A stretch of 64,000 nt of DNA from Microbacterium sp. TNHR37B (GTDB taxonomy: Bacteria; Actinomycetota; Actinomycetes; Actinomycetales; Microbacteriaceae): the NCBI RefSeq assembly GCF_001620065.1, contig NZ_LQGV01000001.1, positions 1,054,001 to 1,118,000 of the forward strand. The letters are read 5' to 3'. Positions 47,266 through 56,418 of this stretch are shown here, one piece after another (the first letter of the stretch is position 1; each line of letters opens with the position of its first letter). Position numbers and translations under genes: made by a program. The notes beneath the pieces were generated by a model. It searched no databases, was not told where the DNA came from, and saw only the letters and a list, made by a program, of their open reading frames with translations.

Positions 47266-48141
47266 TCAGAGGTTCGCCGCGAACTCCTTGAGCCAGGGAC
47301 GCAGCTCGGGTCCGAGGTCTTCGCGATCCGCGGCCAGCTGCACGATGGCCTTGATGTAGTCCACCCTATCGCCGGTGTCGTAGCGGCGACCGCGGAAGAC
47401 GACACCGAGCACCCCGTCGGTCGTGGCGAGCTCCTGCAGCGCGTCGGTGAGCTGGATCTCCCCGCCCTTGCCGGGCTCGGTACGCTCGAGGATCTCGAAG
47501 ACGTTCGGAGTGAGGACGTAGCGGCCGATGACGGCGAGGTTGGAGGGAGCCTCCTCCTTGCTGGGCTTTTCGACCAGTCCGGTCACCGTGACCACATCGG
47601 GGTCGTCGGTCGGCTCCACCGCCGCCGCACCGTACATGTGGATGTGGTCGGGGTCGACCTCCATGAGCGCGATGACCGTGAGCCCCGACCGCTCGTTCGC
47701 GGCGATCATGGTGGTCAGCAAGGGGTCGCGCTCGTCGATGAGGTCGTCACCCAGAAGCACCGCGAACGTGGACGTGCCGACATGTGCCTGCGCCCGGAGC
47801 ACCGCGTGGCCGAGCCCCTTCGGCTCGCCCTGACGGACGTAGTGGATGTCGGCGAGGTCGCTGGATTCCTTCACCCGCAGCAGACGCTGCAGATCACCCT
47901 TGTTGCTGAGGCTCGTCTCCAGCTCGGGCACGGCGTCGAAGTGGTTGGAGATGTTGTTCTTGTTGCGCCCGAGGATGACGAGGATGTCGTCGATGCCCGC
48001 TTCCACCGCTTCTTCGACGACGTACTGGATCGCCGGCTTGTCGACGACAGGGAGCATCTCCTTCGGCATCGCCTTGGTGGCGGGGAGGAATCGTGTTCCC
48101 AGTCCCGCGGCAGGAATGACGGCCTTGATGCGTGAAGTCAT
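47266..48141 (-). CDS. galU: UTP-glucose-1-phosphate uridylyltransferase
   Basis: A 291-residue nucleotidyltransferase with IPAAGLGTRFLPATKAMPKE and DKPAIQYVVEEAV, then GLGHAVLRAQ and LVEKPSKEEAPSNLAVIGRY. It makes UDP-glucose for the cell envelope. ATG at 48141 has GGAGGAA upstream. Divergent from the folate gene. Confidence 0.95.
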   Translation of the reverse strand: MTSRIKAVIPAAGLGTRFLPATKAMPKEMLPVVDKPAIQYVVEEAVEAGIDDILVILGRNKNNISNHFDAVPELETSLSNKGDLQRLLRVKESSDLADIHYVRQGEPKGLGHAVLRAQAHVGTSTFAVLLGDDLIDERDPLLTTMIAANERSGLTVIALMEVDPDHIHMYGAAAVEPTDDPDVVTVTGLVEKPSKEEAPSNLAVIGRYVLTPNVFEILERTEPGKGGEIQLTDALQELATTDGVLGVVFRGRRYDTGDRVDYIKAIVQLAADREDLGPELRPWLKEFAANL

Positions 48142-48230
48142 TCCTCCAGAGTAACCACCGCGCCGACACGACATCCGAGGCTTGACACCGGCGACCGCGT
48201 TCCCCTCTCGCCCGCGCCTACAATCGGAGG

Positions 48231-48827
48231 ATGACCGGGGCCATAGACAATGCGAAGCGCGCCTTGCGCGCGGAGCTGCGCGAACGGCGTCAGCAGCGCC
48301 CCGAGACCTCGTTCGAGTCCGACGCCGAGGGGGTCAAAGCCCAACTCGACCGTCTCGTCGCCGAGACGGGCGCACGCTCGGTCTCCTGCTTCCTGTCGGC
48401 TCCCACCGAACCGGGAACGCACGCGTTCATCGTCGACGCGGTCCGGCGCGGGATCCGGGTGCTCCTGCCGATCACGCGCGCCGACGGGCTGCTCGACTGG
48501 GCAGTCGCCGACGAACACGGCGACATCGTCGAGGGGCTTTTCGGCATGCCCGAACCCGTGGGCGAGGTGTTGAGCCCGCTCGCGGTCAACGACGTCGACC
48601 TCCTCATCATCCCAGCCGCCGCCGTCGACCGCACCGGCATGCGCCTGGGCTGGGGACGCGGCTACTTCGACAAGACCATCGGCTCGATGGAGCGCTGCCC
48701 GCCCGTCTATGCCGTCATCTTCGACTCCGAGCTCTTGGACGAGGTCCCCCGCGATGTCCACGACCAGCCGGTCGACGGAGTCGTCACCCCCACCCGAACC
48801 GTCACTCTCGCGTCGCACCGACGCTGA
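48231..48827 (+). CDS. 5-formyltetrahydrofolate cyclo-ligase
   Basis: A 198-residue enzyme that recycles 5-formyl-THF to methenyl-THF with ATP. Signatures are AKRALRAELRERR, LLIIPAAAVDRTGMRLGWGRGYFDK and the C-terminal DQPVDGVVTP. ATG at 48231 directly follows GGAGG. Confidence 0.93.
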   Translation: MTGAIDNAKRALRAELRERRQQRPETSFESDAEGVKAQLDRLVAETGARSVSCFLSAPTEPGTHAFIVDAVRRGIRVLLPITRADGLLDWAVADEHGDIVEGLFGMPEPVGEVLSPLAVNDVDLLIIPAAAVDRTGMRLGWGRGYFDKTIGSMERCPPVYAVIFDSELLDEVPRDVHDQPVDGVVTPTRTVTLASHRR

Positions 48828-48847
48828 TCATCTCTCCCGAGGACGCC

Positions 48848-49126
48848 ATGCCCACCTACTCCTATGCCTGCAAGACCTGCGGTCACCAGTTCGACGCCGT
48901 GCAGTCCTTCACCGACGCGGCCCTCACCGAATGCCCCGAGTGCGGTGGCGTCCTGCGCAAGCAGTACGGCTCGGTCGGGGTGACCTTCAACGGCTCCGGC
49001 TTCTACCGCACCGATTCCCGTTCCGGCGCGAAGACGTCCGGCAGCGAGGGTGGTAGCGGCAGCGCGGCGCCTGCGTCATCATCGAAGACCGAGACGAAAG
49101 CACCGGCGGCATCCTCGGGCGCCTGA
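48848..49126 (+). CDS. FmdB-type zinc-ribbon protein
   Basis: A 92-residue protein. Residues 1-50 are the FmdB zinc ribbon ([33 protein letters not shown]) with two CxxC pairs; the rest is a Ser/Gly/Ala-rich tail. Conserved next to the folate cyclo-ligase and mscL in actinobacteria. Function is not known. Confidence 0.9.
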   Translation: MPTYSYACKTCGHQFDAVQSFTDAALTECPECGGVLRKQYGSVGVTFNGSGFYRTDSRSGAKTSGSEGGSGSAAPASSSKTETKAPAASSGA

Positions 49127-49166
49127 GCGCGTCGCCTTCCCTCCCCGCCCAGAACAGGAGCACCTC

Positions 49167-49586
49167 GTGATCAAAGGCTTCAAAGACTTCATCATGCGCG
49201 GCAACGTCATCGACCTCGCCGTCGCAGTCGTCATCGGCGGAGCGTTCACGGCGCTCGTCACCGCCGTCGTCGAGTCCGTCATCAACCCGGTGATTCAGCT
49301 CTTCTGGAAGGCCGATGCCACCGGCAACATCGGATTCCCGGTCACAGGCCTGTACGGCGAGGTCATCTTCCCCATCGGCAACCTCCTCACGGCTCTCATC
49401 TCGTTCCTCGCGGTCGCGGTCGTCGTGTACTTCGCGTTCGTCTACCCGATGAACAAGTTCAAGGAGCGCGCGGCCGCCAAGGCCGGCGTGGTCGAGGAGG
49501 AGACGCCGCTTCCCACCGAGCAGGAGCTTCTGGTGCAGATCCGCGACCTGCTCGAGAAGCGCGAGTCGGACGCCCCCAAGCTCTAG
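49167..49586 (+). CDS. mscL: Large-conductance mechanosensitive channel
   Basis: A 139-residue channel protein with N-terminal [20 protein letters not shown], two membrane helices and the C-terminal [12 protein letters not shown] bundle. It releases solutes on hypo-osmotic shock. GTG at 49167 follows AGGAG. Its TAG stop overlaps the stop of the convergent small gene within CTAG. Confidence 0.95.
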   Translation: MIKGFKDFIMRGNVIDLAVAVVIGGAFTALVTAVVESVINPVIQLFWKADATGNIGFPVTGLYGEVIFPIGNLLTALISFLAVAVVVYFAFVYPMNKFKERAAAKAGVVEEETPLPTEQELLVQIRDLLEKRESDAPKL

Positions 49587-49774
49587 TAGTGCGGAGGAAC
49601 GTCGCGCTTCATCCGCTCGTCGTTCGGCCCTGACGTCCCGGTTGCAGAGGTGGCCGGGACGTCGTCGCCTCCGGCGGGGAGATCGGGCGTGGCGTCGGTT
49701 CCGGGCACGGCGGTCAGGCGCGCCCGACGGGCGCCGGGGACACGCTCGACGCGCTGACCGTCAGCCCCCGACAT
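49583..49774 (-). CDS. Small conserved protein ending in VPPHY
   Basis: A 63-residue hydrophilic protein ending [15 protein letters not shown]. This NDERxxxDxPPHY tail is a conserved actinobacterial small-protein signature as I recall it; function unknown. ATG at 49774 overlaps the end of the helicase-like gene by 14 nt, so it is probably coupled to it. The sequence before the tail is Pro/Gly/Thr-rich. Confidence 0.68.
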   Translation of the reverse strand: MSGADGQRVERVPGARRARLTAVPGTDATPDLPAGGDDVPATSATGTSGPNDERMKRDVPPHY

Positions 49775-52700
49775 CCACGGGCTCGGTCGCGGTGTCGGCC
49801 GTGGGGGTCTCGGGCCCGATGCCGAGGATCGCAGCGATCCGCGAGGCGACGCCGGCCGGGTCGCTGTAGAGGTCGAAGGCGTGCACGCGCACGTAGTGCC
49901 AGCCGAGGCGGCGGAGCGTCTGCGGCCGGAGCCGCAGAGACTCGCGCAATGACTCCCCCGTGGTCTCGGGATCACTGACGGCGACCACGGCCTTGCCGCG
50001 ATGCTGAGCGACGATGGGGAGGAGACCGCGGTAATCGACGTCGACGGCGATGCCGAGTCGACGGAGATGCTGAGCCAACACGAGAGTGAGGGGATCGGCG
50101 AGGTCCTCGAGGCGCGCGGCGCGCGAGCGTGCCGCGATCCCGCTGAGGATGGCCATGAGGCTGGCAGCGCCCGATTCCAGTCGGCCCTCTTCGAACGCCG
50201 AGGGACGGATCGAGGAGACGATCACCATCGACCGGCGCGCGCGGGTCATCCCGACGGTGAGGAGGCGCTCGCCATCCGGTCCCGACAGGTCGCCGAAATC
50301 GCTGAGCACCCGCCCGTGGCGAGTCAGCCCGAACCCGAGGGAGAACACGACGCGGTCGCGGCTCTCGGCCACCGACTCCTCGAGGGTCAGCACGGCGAAG
50401 GGCTCCGCCGTGTCACGGCCTACGAAGTCGGCGACATCGCTCCGCCCGGCGAAGGCCGCCTCCACCGCCGCCCGAACCCGCTCGGCGTGGCGGACCGAGG
50501 CCGTGACGACCATGAGCGACTCCGACGGCCGGTTCACGGCGTGCTCGACGACGAGCGTCACGACGCGTGCGACCTCGGCGTCGGGGCTCTCCACCGCCCC
50601 CGTCTCGGGGTCCGGAGTGCCGGTGCCGCCCTCGACGTAGTCGACGCTGAGGCTTCCGCGTCCGAGGTACGAGCCGGCCCACGGCAGTGAGACCAGCTCG
50701 CCGCCGTAGAACGCGTCATTGACGAGCTCGGCCAGGTCCTCACCGCCGGCGCGGTAACTGCGGGTCAGAGTCTCCACGGGCACCAACTCAGCCATCCGCT
50801 CGAAGACGCTCGTCTCGTCGAAGGCGACCTCGAACTCATCGGCCCCCTCGGGGCGTCCCGCCGCGATCCGGAACGGGGTCGGTTTCTGGGTGACCGGGTC
50901 GCCGAAGAGCACCACCTGACGTGCCCGGCGCAGCGCCGGCGCCGCCTCGGCGAGACAGATGGCGGCCGCATCGGCGACGATCACGACGTCGAACGGCGGC
51001 TGATCGGGGATGGCGGGAACGTCGTAGGGAGAGGAGATCCACACCGGCGCGAGGGTGCGAAGGAGGGTGGGAGCGGCCTCGACGAGTTCGGCAGCCGAGG
51101 CCGTGCCGCTGCGCAGCGCGGCCTTGAGGGCCGTCGCCTCCGCCGCCTCGTCGACGATCGCGATCTTCCAGCGCGTCGCGAGCTCTGCCGCCAGGAGCGG
51201 GCCGCCGAATGCGGCGTGCGCCTCATCGACGAGGCGGAAGTCGCGTTCGAGGCGATCGACGACCGAGGTGTTGGCCCCGAGGAGGGCGCGATCCGACCGC
51301 AGCATGGCCTCGAGTGCCGACTGCCACCACGTGAACTCGAACTCCGCGGTCACATCCTCTTCGGACACATGACGCACCGACAGCTCGGTGAGCAGACCCT
51401 CCAGCCCGAGTTCGGCGAGCTGGTCGCGCAGCGTCGCCCGCTCGACGAGGTTGTCGAACACGTCGGACTCCGCAGCCAGTCCCGAGAGCGTACGGAGGAG
51501 CTGCGCCACGGGGAGACCCGCGAGCGGCTCGGTGCGGCCGAGTGCGGCATCGAGGGTGGTGAGGTCGGCATCGACCCGCTGCCACGCGGTCGCGACGTCG
51601 TCGAGCCCCAGCGGGATCTCGGGAGTCACGCCCGCCTCGACGAGGCGCTGCCATTGCGTCCGCTGCTGCTGAACCCGCACGAGCGCCTCATACATGTCGC
51701 CGATGTGCATGCCGGGACGCACGTACTCGCGCGAAAGCCGCCGCAGCCGTCGGCGCTGAGCGCTCGACATCGAGGGTGCGTCGCGCCGGTTCCCATGGGC
51801 CTGGATGAGCTCGTCGAGGGGGCGCTCGAAGACCGTGAGGCTGAAGCGGTCGAGCGAGGCGCGGATCCCTTGCAGCAGGCGGATGTAGGAGCCCAGCTCG
51901 GACACGGTGGCGAAGGGACGCATGCGCGTCTGGGCGATCAGTTCGTATCCCCGCTCGAGGATCCCCGGGACCTCTGACCGATGCAGCCGACCCGCGAGAG
52001 CATGAGCGGACCGCGCCGCCTCCGTGCTCTCAAAAGACACGCCGTACCACGGGGAGTCGTTCGGCCCGAAGCGGAACTCACCCAGCCGAGCAGCGTCCGC
52101 GAGTGCGCTGGCCGCCTCCGCGCGACGGGTGGACAGGCGCTGGAGGGTCGGGAGGTCGAAGCGCGTCGTCGCCGACGGCTGCGGCGAGCGCGCCGCGATC
52201 GTCGCGAGTGTCCGCAGCACCTCGAGCGGCGAGACGCCGAGCTGACCATTGCGCTGCGTGAGAGCGTTGCGGTAGTCCCGCAGCACGGTGCGCAGGCGCA
52301 CGAGTGCGTCGTCGACATCGCTGATCTTCGGCGGCACGGCCTTCTCGTTGCGCGCGATGGCGCGGATGAGGTCGCGGTGGAGGCGTCGGGGCGTCACCGC
52401 GAGACCCGGGAGGCCGATGCCGGCCAGACGATGGCGGACGCCGTCGAGCGTCGAGCGACGGGTGCTGACCACGAGCACGCGCTTGCCGGAGCGGACGAGT
52501 TCGCCGACGGCGTTGATGATCGTCTGCGTGCCGCCGGTGCCGGGGAGGGTGTGGACGGCGAGGGACTGCCCTGCGCGGATGCGGGCCAGCACCGCCTCCT
52601 GCTCCGCGTCGGCGTCGAGGAGAAGCCGGTCGGAGGCCGGCGGACGGTCGTCGGGGCCGACGAACTCAGGAAGTGCCCGCACGAGCGACAGTGCCTCGCG

Positions 52701-53480
52701 GTCGGCGGCGTGGCCCGCGAGCGCATTCAGTACCGGATGGTCGAGGTGAGCGGCGTCGCGCTCGAGGTCGGACGCCGCGTCGGCGAAGGTGGAGACGATG
52801 AGTCGCGGCAGGACCGTGAACGTAGGGATGTGTGCTGTGAGGGAGCGCAGGCGATCGATCACCGGCTGCGGCTTGAAGACGTTCTCGTCGTAGGCCATGT
52901 CGGCCAGCGCCCGTCCGTCGAGCTCGATGCCGAAGTGCGTGCGCGCGGCATCGACGAGCTCGGGGTTGATCGCGAATCGGCCGTGCAACGTCAGGTCGAA
53001 GTCGGAGTGATGACGCCGGATCGCGAGGGGCCGCAACAGCACGGGCGCGGTGTAGACCACGCCCCCGATACGCCACGAGGCCATTCCGACGGCCAGGTGC
53101 ACCGCGTCGAGCCCGCGGGCGGTGCGCAGCTCGACGTCTTTCGCGGCGATGCGTTCCGCCGCGAGCCGGGCCGTCCGCAGCGCCACCTCGTCGCGGAAGA
53201 GGTTGGACAGGAGCGTCGATCGCCCCGTGATGAACTGCGGCAGACTGCCGGGGTGGGCCTTGGTGATGTCGATGCCGGCATCGCCCTCGTCGGTGTAGTG
53301 CAAGAGAGTGGAACGGCCGCCGATCTGGGCCGCCTCTTCCCGCAGACGCGTGCGCTGGGCGACCGCGACGTGCGCGACCTCGGTGCCCGGCTCGGCCACG
53401 TCGAGAGTCGCGGGGGTCACCGTCTCCTCGTGCGCCACGTCGTTCACGTCACGCACGGCGCCACCGTTCGCTCGCCACAC
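49761..53480 (-). CDS. Large SF1-helicase-like protein with degenerate ATPase motifs
   Basis: About 1239 residues. The N-terminal 280 residues resemble the DUF4011 region of Dna2/Upf1-like helicases (TDEGDAGIDITKAHPGS). Motif I reads LPGTGGTQTIINAV near residue 312: the Walker A Lys is Gly. Motif II reads VVIVADAAAI where DEAxQ is expected. Later motifs are recognisable (VVLFGDPVTQKPTPF, LTRSYRAGGEDL, LTVGMTRARRSMV). The C-terminus (RLGWHYVRVHAFDLYSDP) resembles the terminal nuclease-like domain of such helicases, also with weak acidic residues. GTG at 53480 has AGGTGA upstream; downstream GTGs at 53456 and 53438 are alternatives. It is probably a nucleic-acid-binding factor rather than a standard helicase. 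Confidence 0.8.
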   Translation of the reverse strand: MWRANGGAVRDVNDVAHEETVTPATLDVAEPGTEVAHVAVAQRTRLREEAAQIGGRSTLLHYTDEGDAGIDITKAHPGSLPQFITGRSTLLSNLFRDEVALRTARLAAERIAAKDVELRTARGLDAVHLAVGMASWRIGGVVYTAPVLLRPLAIRRHHSDFDLTLHGRFAINPELVDAARTHFGIELDGRALADMAYDENVFKPQPVIDRLRSLTAHIPTFTVLPRLIVSTFADAASDLERDAAHLDHPVLNALAGHAADREALSLVRALPEFVGPDDRPPASDRLLLDADAEQEAVLARIRAGQSLAVHTLPGTGGTQTIINAVGELVRSGKRVLVVSTRRSTLDGVRHRLAGIGLPGLAVTPRRLHRDLIRAIARNEKAVPPKISDVDDALVRLRTVLRDYRNALTQRNGQLGVSPLEVLRTLATIAARSPQPSATTRFDLPTLQRLSTRRAEAASALADAARLGEFRFGPNDSPWYGVSFESTEAARSAHALAGRLHRSEVPGILERGYELIAQTRMRPFATVSELGSYIRLLQGIRASLDRFSLTVFERPLDELIQAHGNRRDAPSMSSAQRRRLRRLSREYVRPGMHIGDMYEALVRVQQQRTQWQRLVEAGVTPEIPLGLDDVATAWQRVDADLTTLDAALGRTEPLAGLPVAQLLRTLSGLAAESDVFDNLVERATLRDQLAELGLEGLLTELSVRHVSEEDVTAEFEFTWWQSALEAMLRSDRALLGANTSVVDRLERDFRLVDEAHAAFGGPLLAAELATRWKIAIVDEAAEATALKAALRSGTASAAELVEAAPTLLRTLAPVWISSPYDVPAIPDQPPFDVVIVADAAAICLAEAAPALRRARQVVLFGDPVTQKPTPFRIAAGRPEGADEFEVAFDETSVFERMAELVPVETLTRSYRAGGEDLAELVNDAFYGGELVSLPWAGSYLGRGSLSVDYVEGGTGTPDPETGAVESPDAEVARVVTLVVEHAVNRPSESLMVVTASVRHAERVRAAVEAAFAGRSDVADFVGRDTAEPFAVLTLEESVAESRDRVVFSLGFGLTRHGRVLSDFGDLSGPDGERLLTVGMTRARRSMVIVSSIRPSAFEEGRLESGAASLMAILSGIAARSRAARLEDLADPLTLVLAQHLRRLGIAVDVDYRGLLPIVAQHRGKAVVAVSDPETTGESLRESLRLRPQTLRRLGWHYVRVHAFDLYSDPAGVASRIAAILGIGPETPTADTATEPVDVGG

Positions 53481-53668
53481 ACACGTCACCTTAGGCACCG
53501 GGGTGGGTCGATGGCCGTATCCACTGCCGAGTTTCGCGCGATCGGGGGCTTCCTGGGCCCTCTGACGGCCGCGATCACGACTCCTCCCCACCGGCGCACA
53601 GAGCGACTGCCTCCCCAGAGGCCCCCGCACGACGGCCCGCGCCGTCGGACGGCCGCCATCATGGGGAC

Positions 53669-54229
53669 ATGACCTTCGCTCACTACTCGGTGCATCCCAC
53701 GCCGCTCGGCGACGCGTTCCTCGTCGTCACGGCAGAGGGGCTCGTCATCCTCGATCTCCTTGACGGCCCGGTCGATCACGCGGTCGAGGCGTCCAGCCGC
53801 GCCCTCCACGTCGTTCCCGAGCACCGCCCCGATACCGTCGCTCCCGTCGCCGATCAGCTCGACGAGTATTTCGCCGGCGATCGCAGGCAGTTCGATGTGC
53901 GCGTGGACTGGCGACTCGTCGACGGCTTCACCCGAGCGGCACTGCAGGCGGTGTGCGACATCCCCTACGGCGAAACGGCGTCCTATGGCGAGGTGGCCAT
54001 CCGCGCGGGCTCCCCCGGCGCCCACCGCGCCGTCGGCAGTGCGTGTGCGCGCACCCCGATCTCGATCATCGTGCCGGCCCACCGCGTCGTGCGCGCCGAC
54101 GGCAGTCCCGGCGAGTACGGCCGCAGCCCGGAGCACAAGCTCTTCCTTCTGGATCTGGAGGCCCCCGCGCCTCGCACGCCGCGCGCGGGGCAGGCGCGCG
54201 CGGCGGCGAGGTCGTCCGCGGGCGAGTAG
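53669..54229 (+). CDS. Alkyltransferase-like protein (Ogt/MGMT homologue lacking catalytic Cys)
   Basis: A 186-residue homologue of O6-methylguanine-DNA methyltransferase with the N-terminal domain, the helix-turn-helix (IPYGETASYGEVAIRAGSPG, AHRAVGSACART) and the active-site strand. The motif reads VPAHRVVRADG: Ala137 replaces the Cys of PCHR, so it cannot accept an alkyl group. Alkyltransferase-like proteins of this kind bind damaged guanine and hand it to nucleotide excision repair. Several database-style names would miscall it a methyltransferase. ATG 53669 overlaps a short divergent gap with the helicase-like gene. Confidence 0.88.
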   Translation: MTFAHYSVHPTPLGDAFLVVTAEGLVILDLLDGPVDHAVEASSRALHVVPEHRPDTVAPVADQLDEYFAGDRRQFDVRVDWRLVDGFTRAALQAVCDIPYGETASYGEVAIRAGSPGAHRAVGSACARTPISIIVPAHRVVRADGSPGEYGRSPEHKLFLLDLEAPAPRTPRAGQARAAARSSAGE

Positions 54230-54244
54230 GCCGCACGGCGGACG

Positions 54245-54286
54245 ACCGACGGCCCCGCGCAGACGTTCGTGCGCAGGGCCGTCGGT
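54245..54286. terminator. Bidirectional terminator hairpin
   Basis: ACCGACGGCCC (54245-54255) pairs with GGGCCGTCGGT (54276-54286), with an inner GCGCA/TGCGC stem. It lies in the 73-nt gap between the convergent alkyltransferase-like and symporter genes. No T run. Confidence 0.6.
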
Positions 54287-54302
54287 GGCGGTCAACCGGG
54301 CG

Positions 54303-55940
54303 TCAGTGGTCGACGGCCTTCTCTGCTCCGTGTCCCGTGAGCGAGCGAACGTCCATCTCCGCCGCCTTCACGGGATCCTCCGATCCGCGACGCGAGGTCA
54401 CCGAACCGAGCCAGCCGAGGAAGAACCCCAACGGGATCGAGACGATGCCCGGGTTGTTGAGCGGCCAGATCGCGGTGCCGGTGTTCTTGAAGACGCTCGT
54501 CTCGGTGCCCCAGAACACGGGCGACAGCACGATGAGGATGAGCGCTGCCGCCAATCCCCCGTACATGCTCCAGACCGCGCCTCGCGTGGTGAACCGGCGC
54601 CAGAAGAGCGAGTAGATGATCGTCGGCAAGTTGGCGGACGCCGCCACGGCGAAGGCCAACGCCACCAGGAAGGCCACGTTCTGGCCCTGCACTCCGATGC
54701 CGCCGAGGATCGCCAGGACCCCGATCACCACGACGGTGCGCCGCGCGACCTTGACCTCGCCGTCGGCGGGGACATTGCCCTTCTTGACGACGTTGGCGTA
54801 GATGTCGTGCGCGAACGACGCGGCCGCCGTGATGGTGAGTCCGGCAACGACCGCGAGGATCGTCGCGAAGGCCACTGCCGAGATGAACCCGAGGAGGATC
54901 GGGCCGCCGAGGTGAAGAGCCAGCAACGGTGCCGCGGAGTTGACGCCACCGGGCGCCGCTGCGATCTCCGCCGGCCCGACCAATGCCCCTGCCCCGTAGC
55001 CGAGAACGAGGGTGAGGAGGTAGAAGAGGCCGATCAGCCAGATCGCCCAGACCACCGAGCGACGGGCCTCCTTGGCCGTCGGCACCGTGTAGAACCGCAT
55101 CAGCACGTGCGGGAGCCCTGCCGTGCCGAGCACCAGCGCGAGGGCGAGGGAGATGAAGTCCCACGGGTTCTTGCCGTACTGCAGCCCGGGCCCGAGGATC
55201 GCGTCCTTCGGGTCGGTCGTGGAGGCCGCGACCGCTCCCTCCAGCAGCGTGTTCAGGTTGAACCCGTTGATCGCGAGCACCCAGATGGTCATCACGATCG
55301 CGCCGCCGATGAGGAGGAAGGCCTTCACGATCTGCACCCAGGTGGTGCCCTTCATCCCTCCCACGAGGACGTAGACGATCATCAGGACGCCGACGACGGC
55401 CACGACGATCGACTGCCCCAGCTGCTCGGTGATCCCCAGCAGAAGCGAGACGAGACCGCCCGCACCCGCCATCTGCGCGAGCAGGTAGAAGAAGCACACC
55501 GCGAGCGTCGTGATCGCCGCCGCCATCCGTACCGGTCCCTGCTTGAGCCGGAAGGAGAGGACGTCGGCCATCGTGAACTTGCCGGTGTTGCGCATCAGCT
55601 CCGCCACGAGCAGCAGCGCGACCAGCCACGCGACCAGGAATCCGATCGAGTAGAGGAAGCCGTCGTAGCCGTTGATCGCGATGGCCCCGCAGATCCCGAG
55701 GAACGAGGCCGCCGAGAGGTAGTCCCCCGCAATCGCGAAACCGTTCTGCGGGCCCGTGAACGAGCGGCCGGCCGCGTAGTAGTCGGCCGCCGTCTTGTTG
55801 TTGCGGCTGGCCCGGATGACGATGAACAACGTCACGGCGACGAATGCGCCGAAGATCGAGATGTTCAGGACGGGGTTGTTCTCCACCGTGGTGTTCGCGG
55901 CGGCGAGCGCAGCGTTGATGTTCGCGAAGATCTCGTTCAC
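54303..55940 (-). CDS. actP: Acetate-type sodium:solute symporter
   Basis: A 545-residue sodium:solute symporter with about 13 membrane helices. SRNNKTAADYYAAGRSFTGPQNGFAIAGDYLSAASF is the family signature around helix 2. Together with a DUF485 partner it forms the ActP/YjcH-type monocarboxylate uptake pair. GTG at 55940 overlaps the partner's stop (GTGA). Confidence 0.92.
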   Translation of the reverse strand: MNEIFANINAALAAANTTVENNPVLNISIFGAFVAVTLFIVIRASRNNKTAADYYAAGRSFTGPQNGFAIAGDYLSAASFLGICGAIAINGYDGFLYSIGFLVAWLVALLLVAELMRNTGKFTMADVLSFRLKQGPVRMAAAITTLAVCFFYLLAQMAGAGGLVSLLLGITEQLGQSIVVAVVGVLMIVYVLVGGMKGTTWVQIVKAFLLIGGAIVMTIWVLAINGFNLNTLLEGAVAASTTDPKDAILGPGLQYGKNPWDFISLALALVLGTAGLPHVLMRFYTVPTAKEARRSVVWAIWLIGLFYLLTLVLGYGAGALVGPAEIAAAPGGVNSAAPLLALHLGGPILLGFISAVAFATILAVVAGLTITAAASFAHDIYANVVKKGNVPADGEVKVARRTVVVIGVLAILGGIGVQGQNVAFLVALAFAVAASANLPTIIYSLFWRRFTTRGAVWSMYGGLAAALILIVLSPVFWGTETSVFKNTGTAIWPLNNPGIVSIPLGFFLGWLGSVTSRRGSEDPVKAAEMDVRSLTGHGAEKAVDH

Positions 55941-56287
55941 GCGCCCGCCTCCTGCTTCTCGAGGTCGCCGCGGATTTCCGCGGACACCGGATCGAGACGG
56001 TGATTGGCGTACCACACGTACCACATGGTGATCGCGAACGTCGTGACGAACTGTCCGAGGCCGAGGAGAAGCCCGACGGTGATCGCGCCCGACACGGGGG
56101 TGGCCATGAACTCCGTGGCGAAGGAGGACAGCAGGACGTAGGCGAAGTACCAGAGGAGGAACACCGCCGTGAGCGGCCACACGAAGCTGCGATGGCGCCG
56201 TTTGAGCTCCCGGAAAGGCGGGGAGTTCTCGACCGCGACGTAGTCGATGCCTCCCGGCGGAGCGGATGGTGCGGATGATGCGGACAT
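55937..56287 (-). CDS. DUF485 membrane protein, symporter partner
   Basis: A 116-residue protein with two membrane helices and the DUF485 segment FRELKRRHRSFVWPLTAVFL. Always found just upstream of ActP-type symporters. ATG at 56287 has AAGGAGA upstream. First gene of the pair, facing the LuxR regulator across 131 nt. Confidence 0.92.
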   Translation of the reverse strand: MSASSAPSAPPGGIDYVAVENSPPFRELKRRHRSFVWPLTAVFLLWYFAYVLLSSFATEFMATPVSGAITVGLLLGLGQFVTTFAITMWYVWYANHRLDPVSAEIRGDLEKQEAGA

Positions 56288-56358
56288 GGCAGTCTCCTTA
56301 CCTGTCGAGCCGTCGTCATCGACGGCTACTTCGACGGTCCCCGATGACCGCCGCGGTG

Positions 56359-56374
56359 GTATCGTCGACGATAC
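56359..56374. promoter_or_regulatory. 16-bp perfect palindrome GTATCGTCGACGATAC
   Basis: A perfect palindrome centred in the 131-nt divergent gap between the symporter operon and the GAF-LuxR gene, 45 nt before the regulator ATG. Probable operator for that regulator. Confidence 0.6.
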
Positions 56375-56418
56375 GAAAGCGGATGACGCAGCCGTCACCC
56401 CCGGAAGTAGGTAACGCG

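Noticed and set aside
53669..54229. Functional O6-methylguanine-DNA methyltransferase
   Set aside because: The active-site Cys is Ala (VPAHR), so the transferase name would be wrong.
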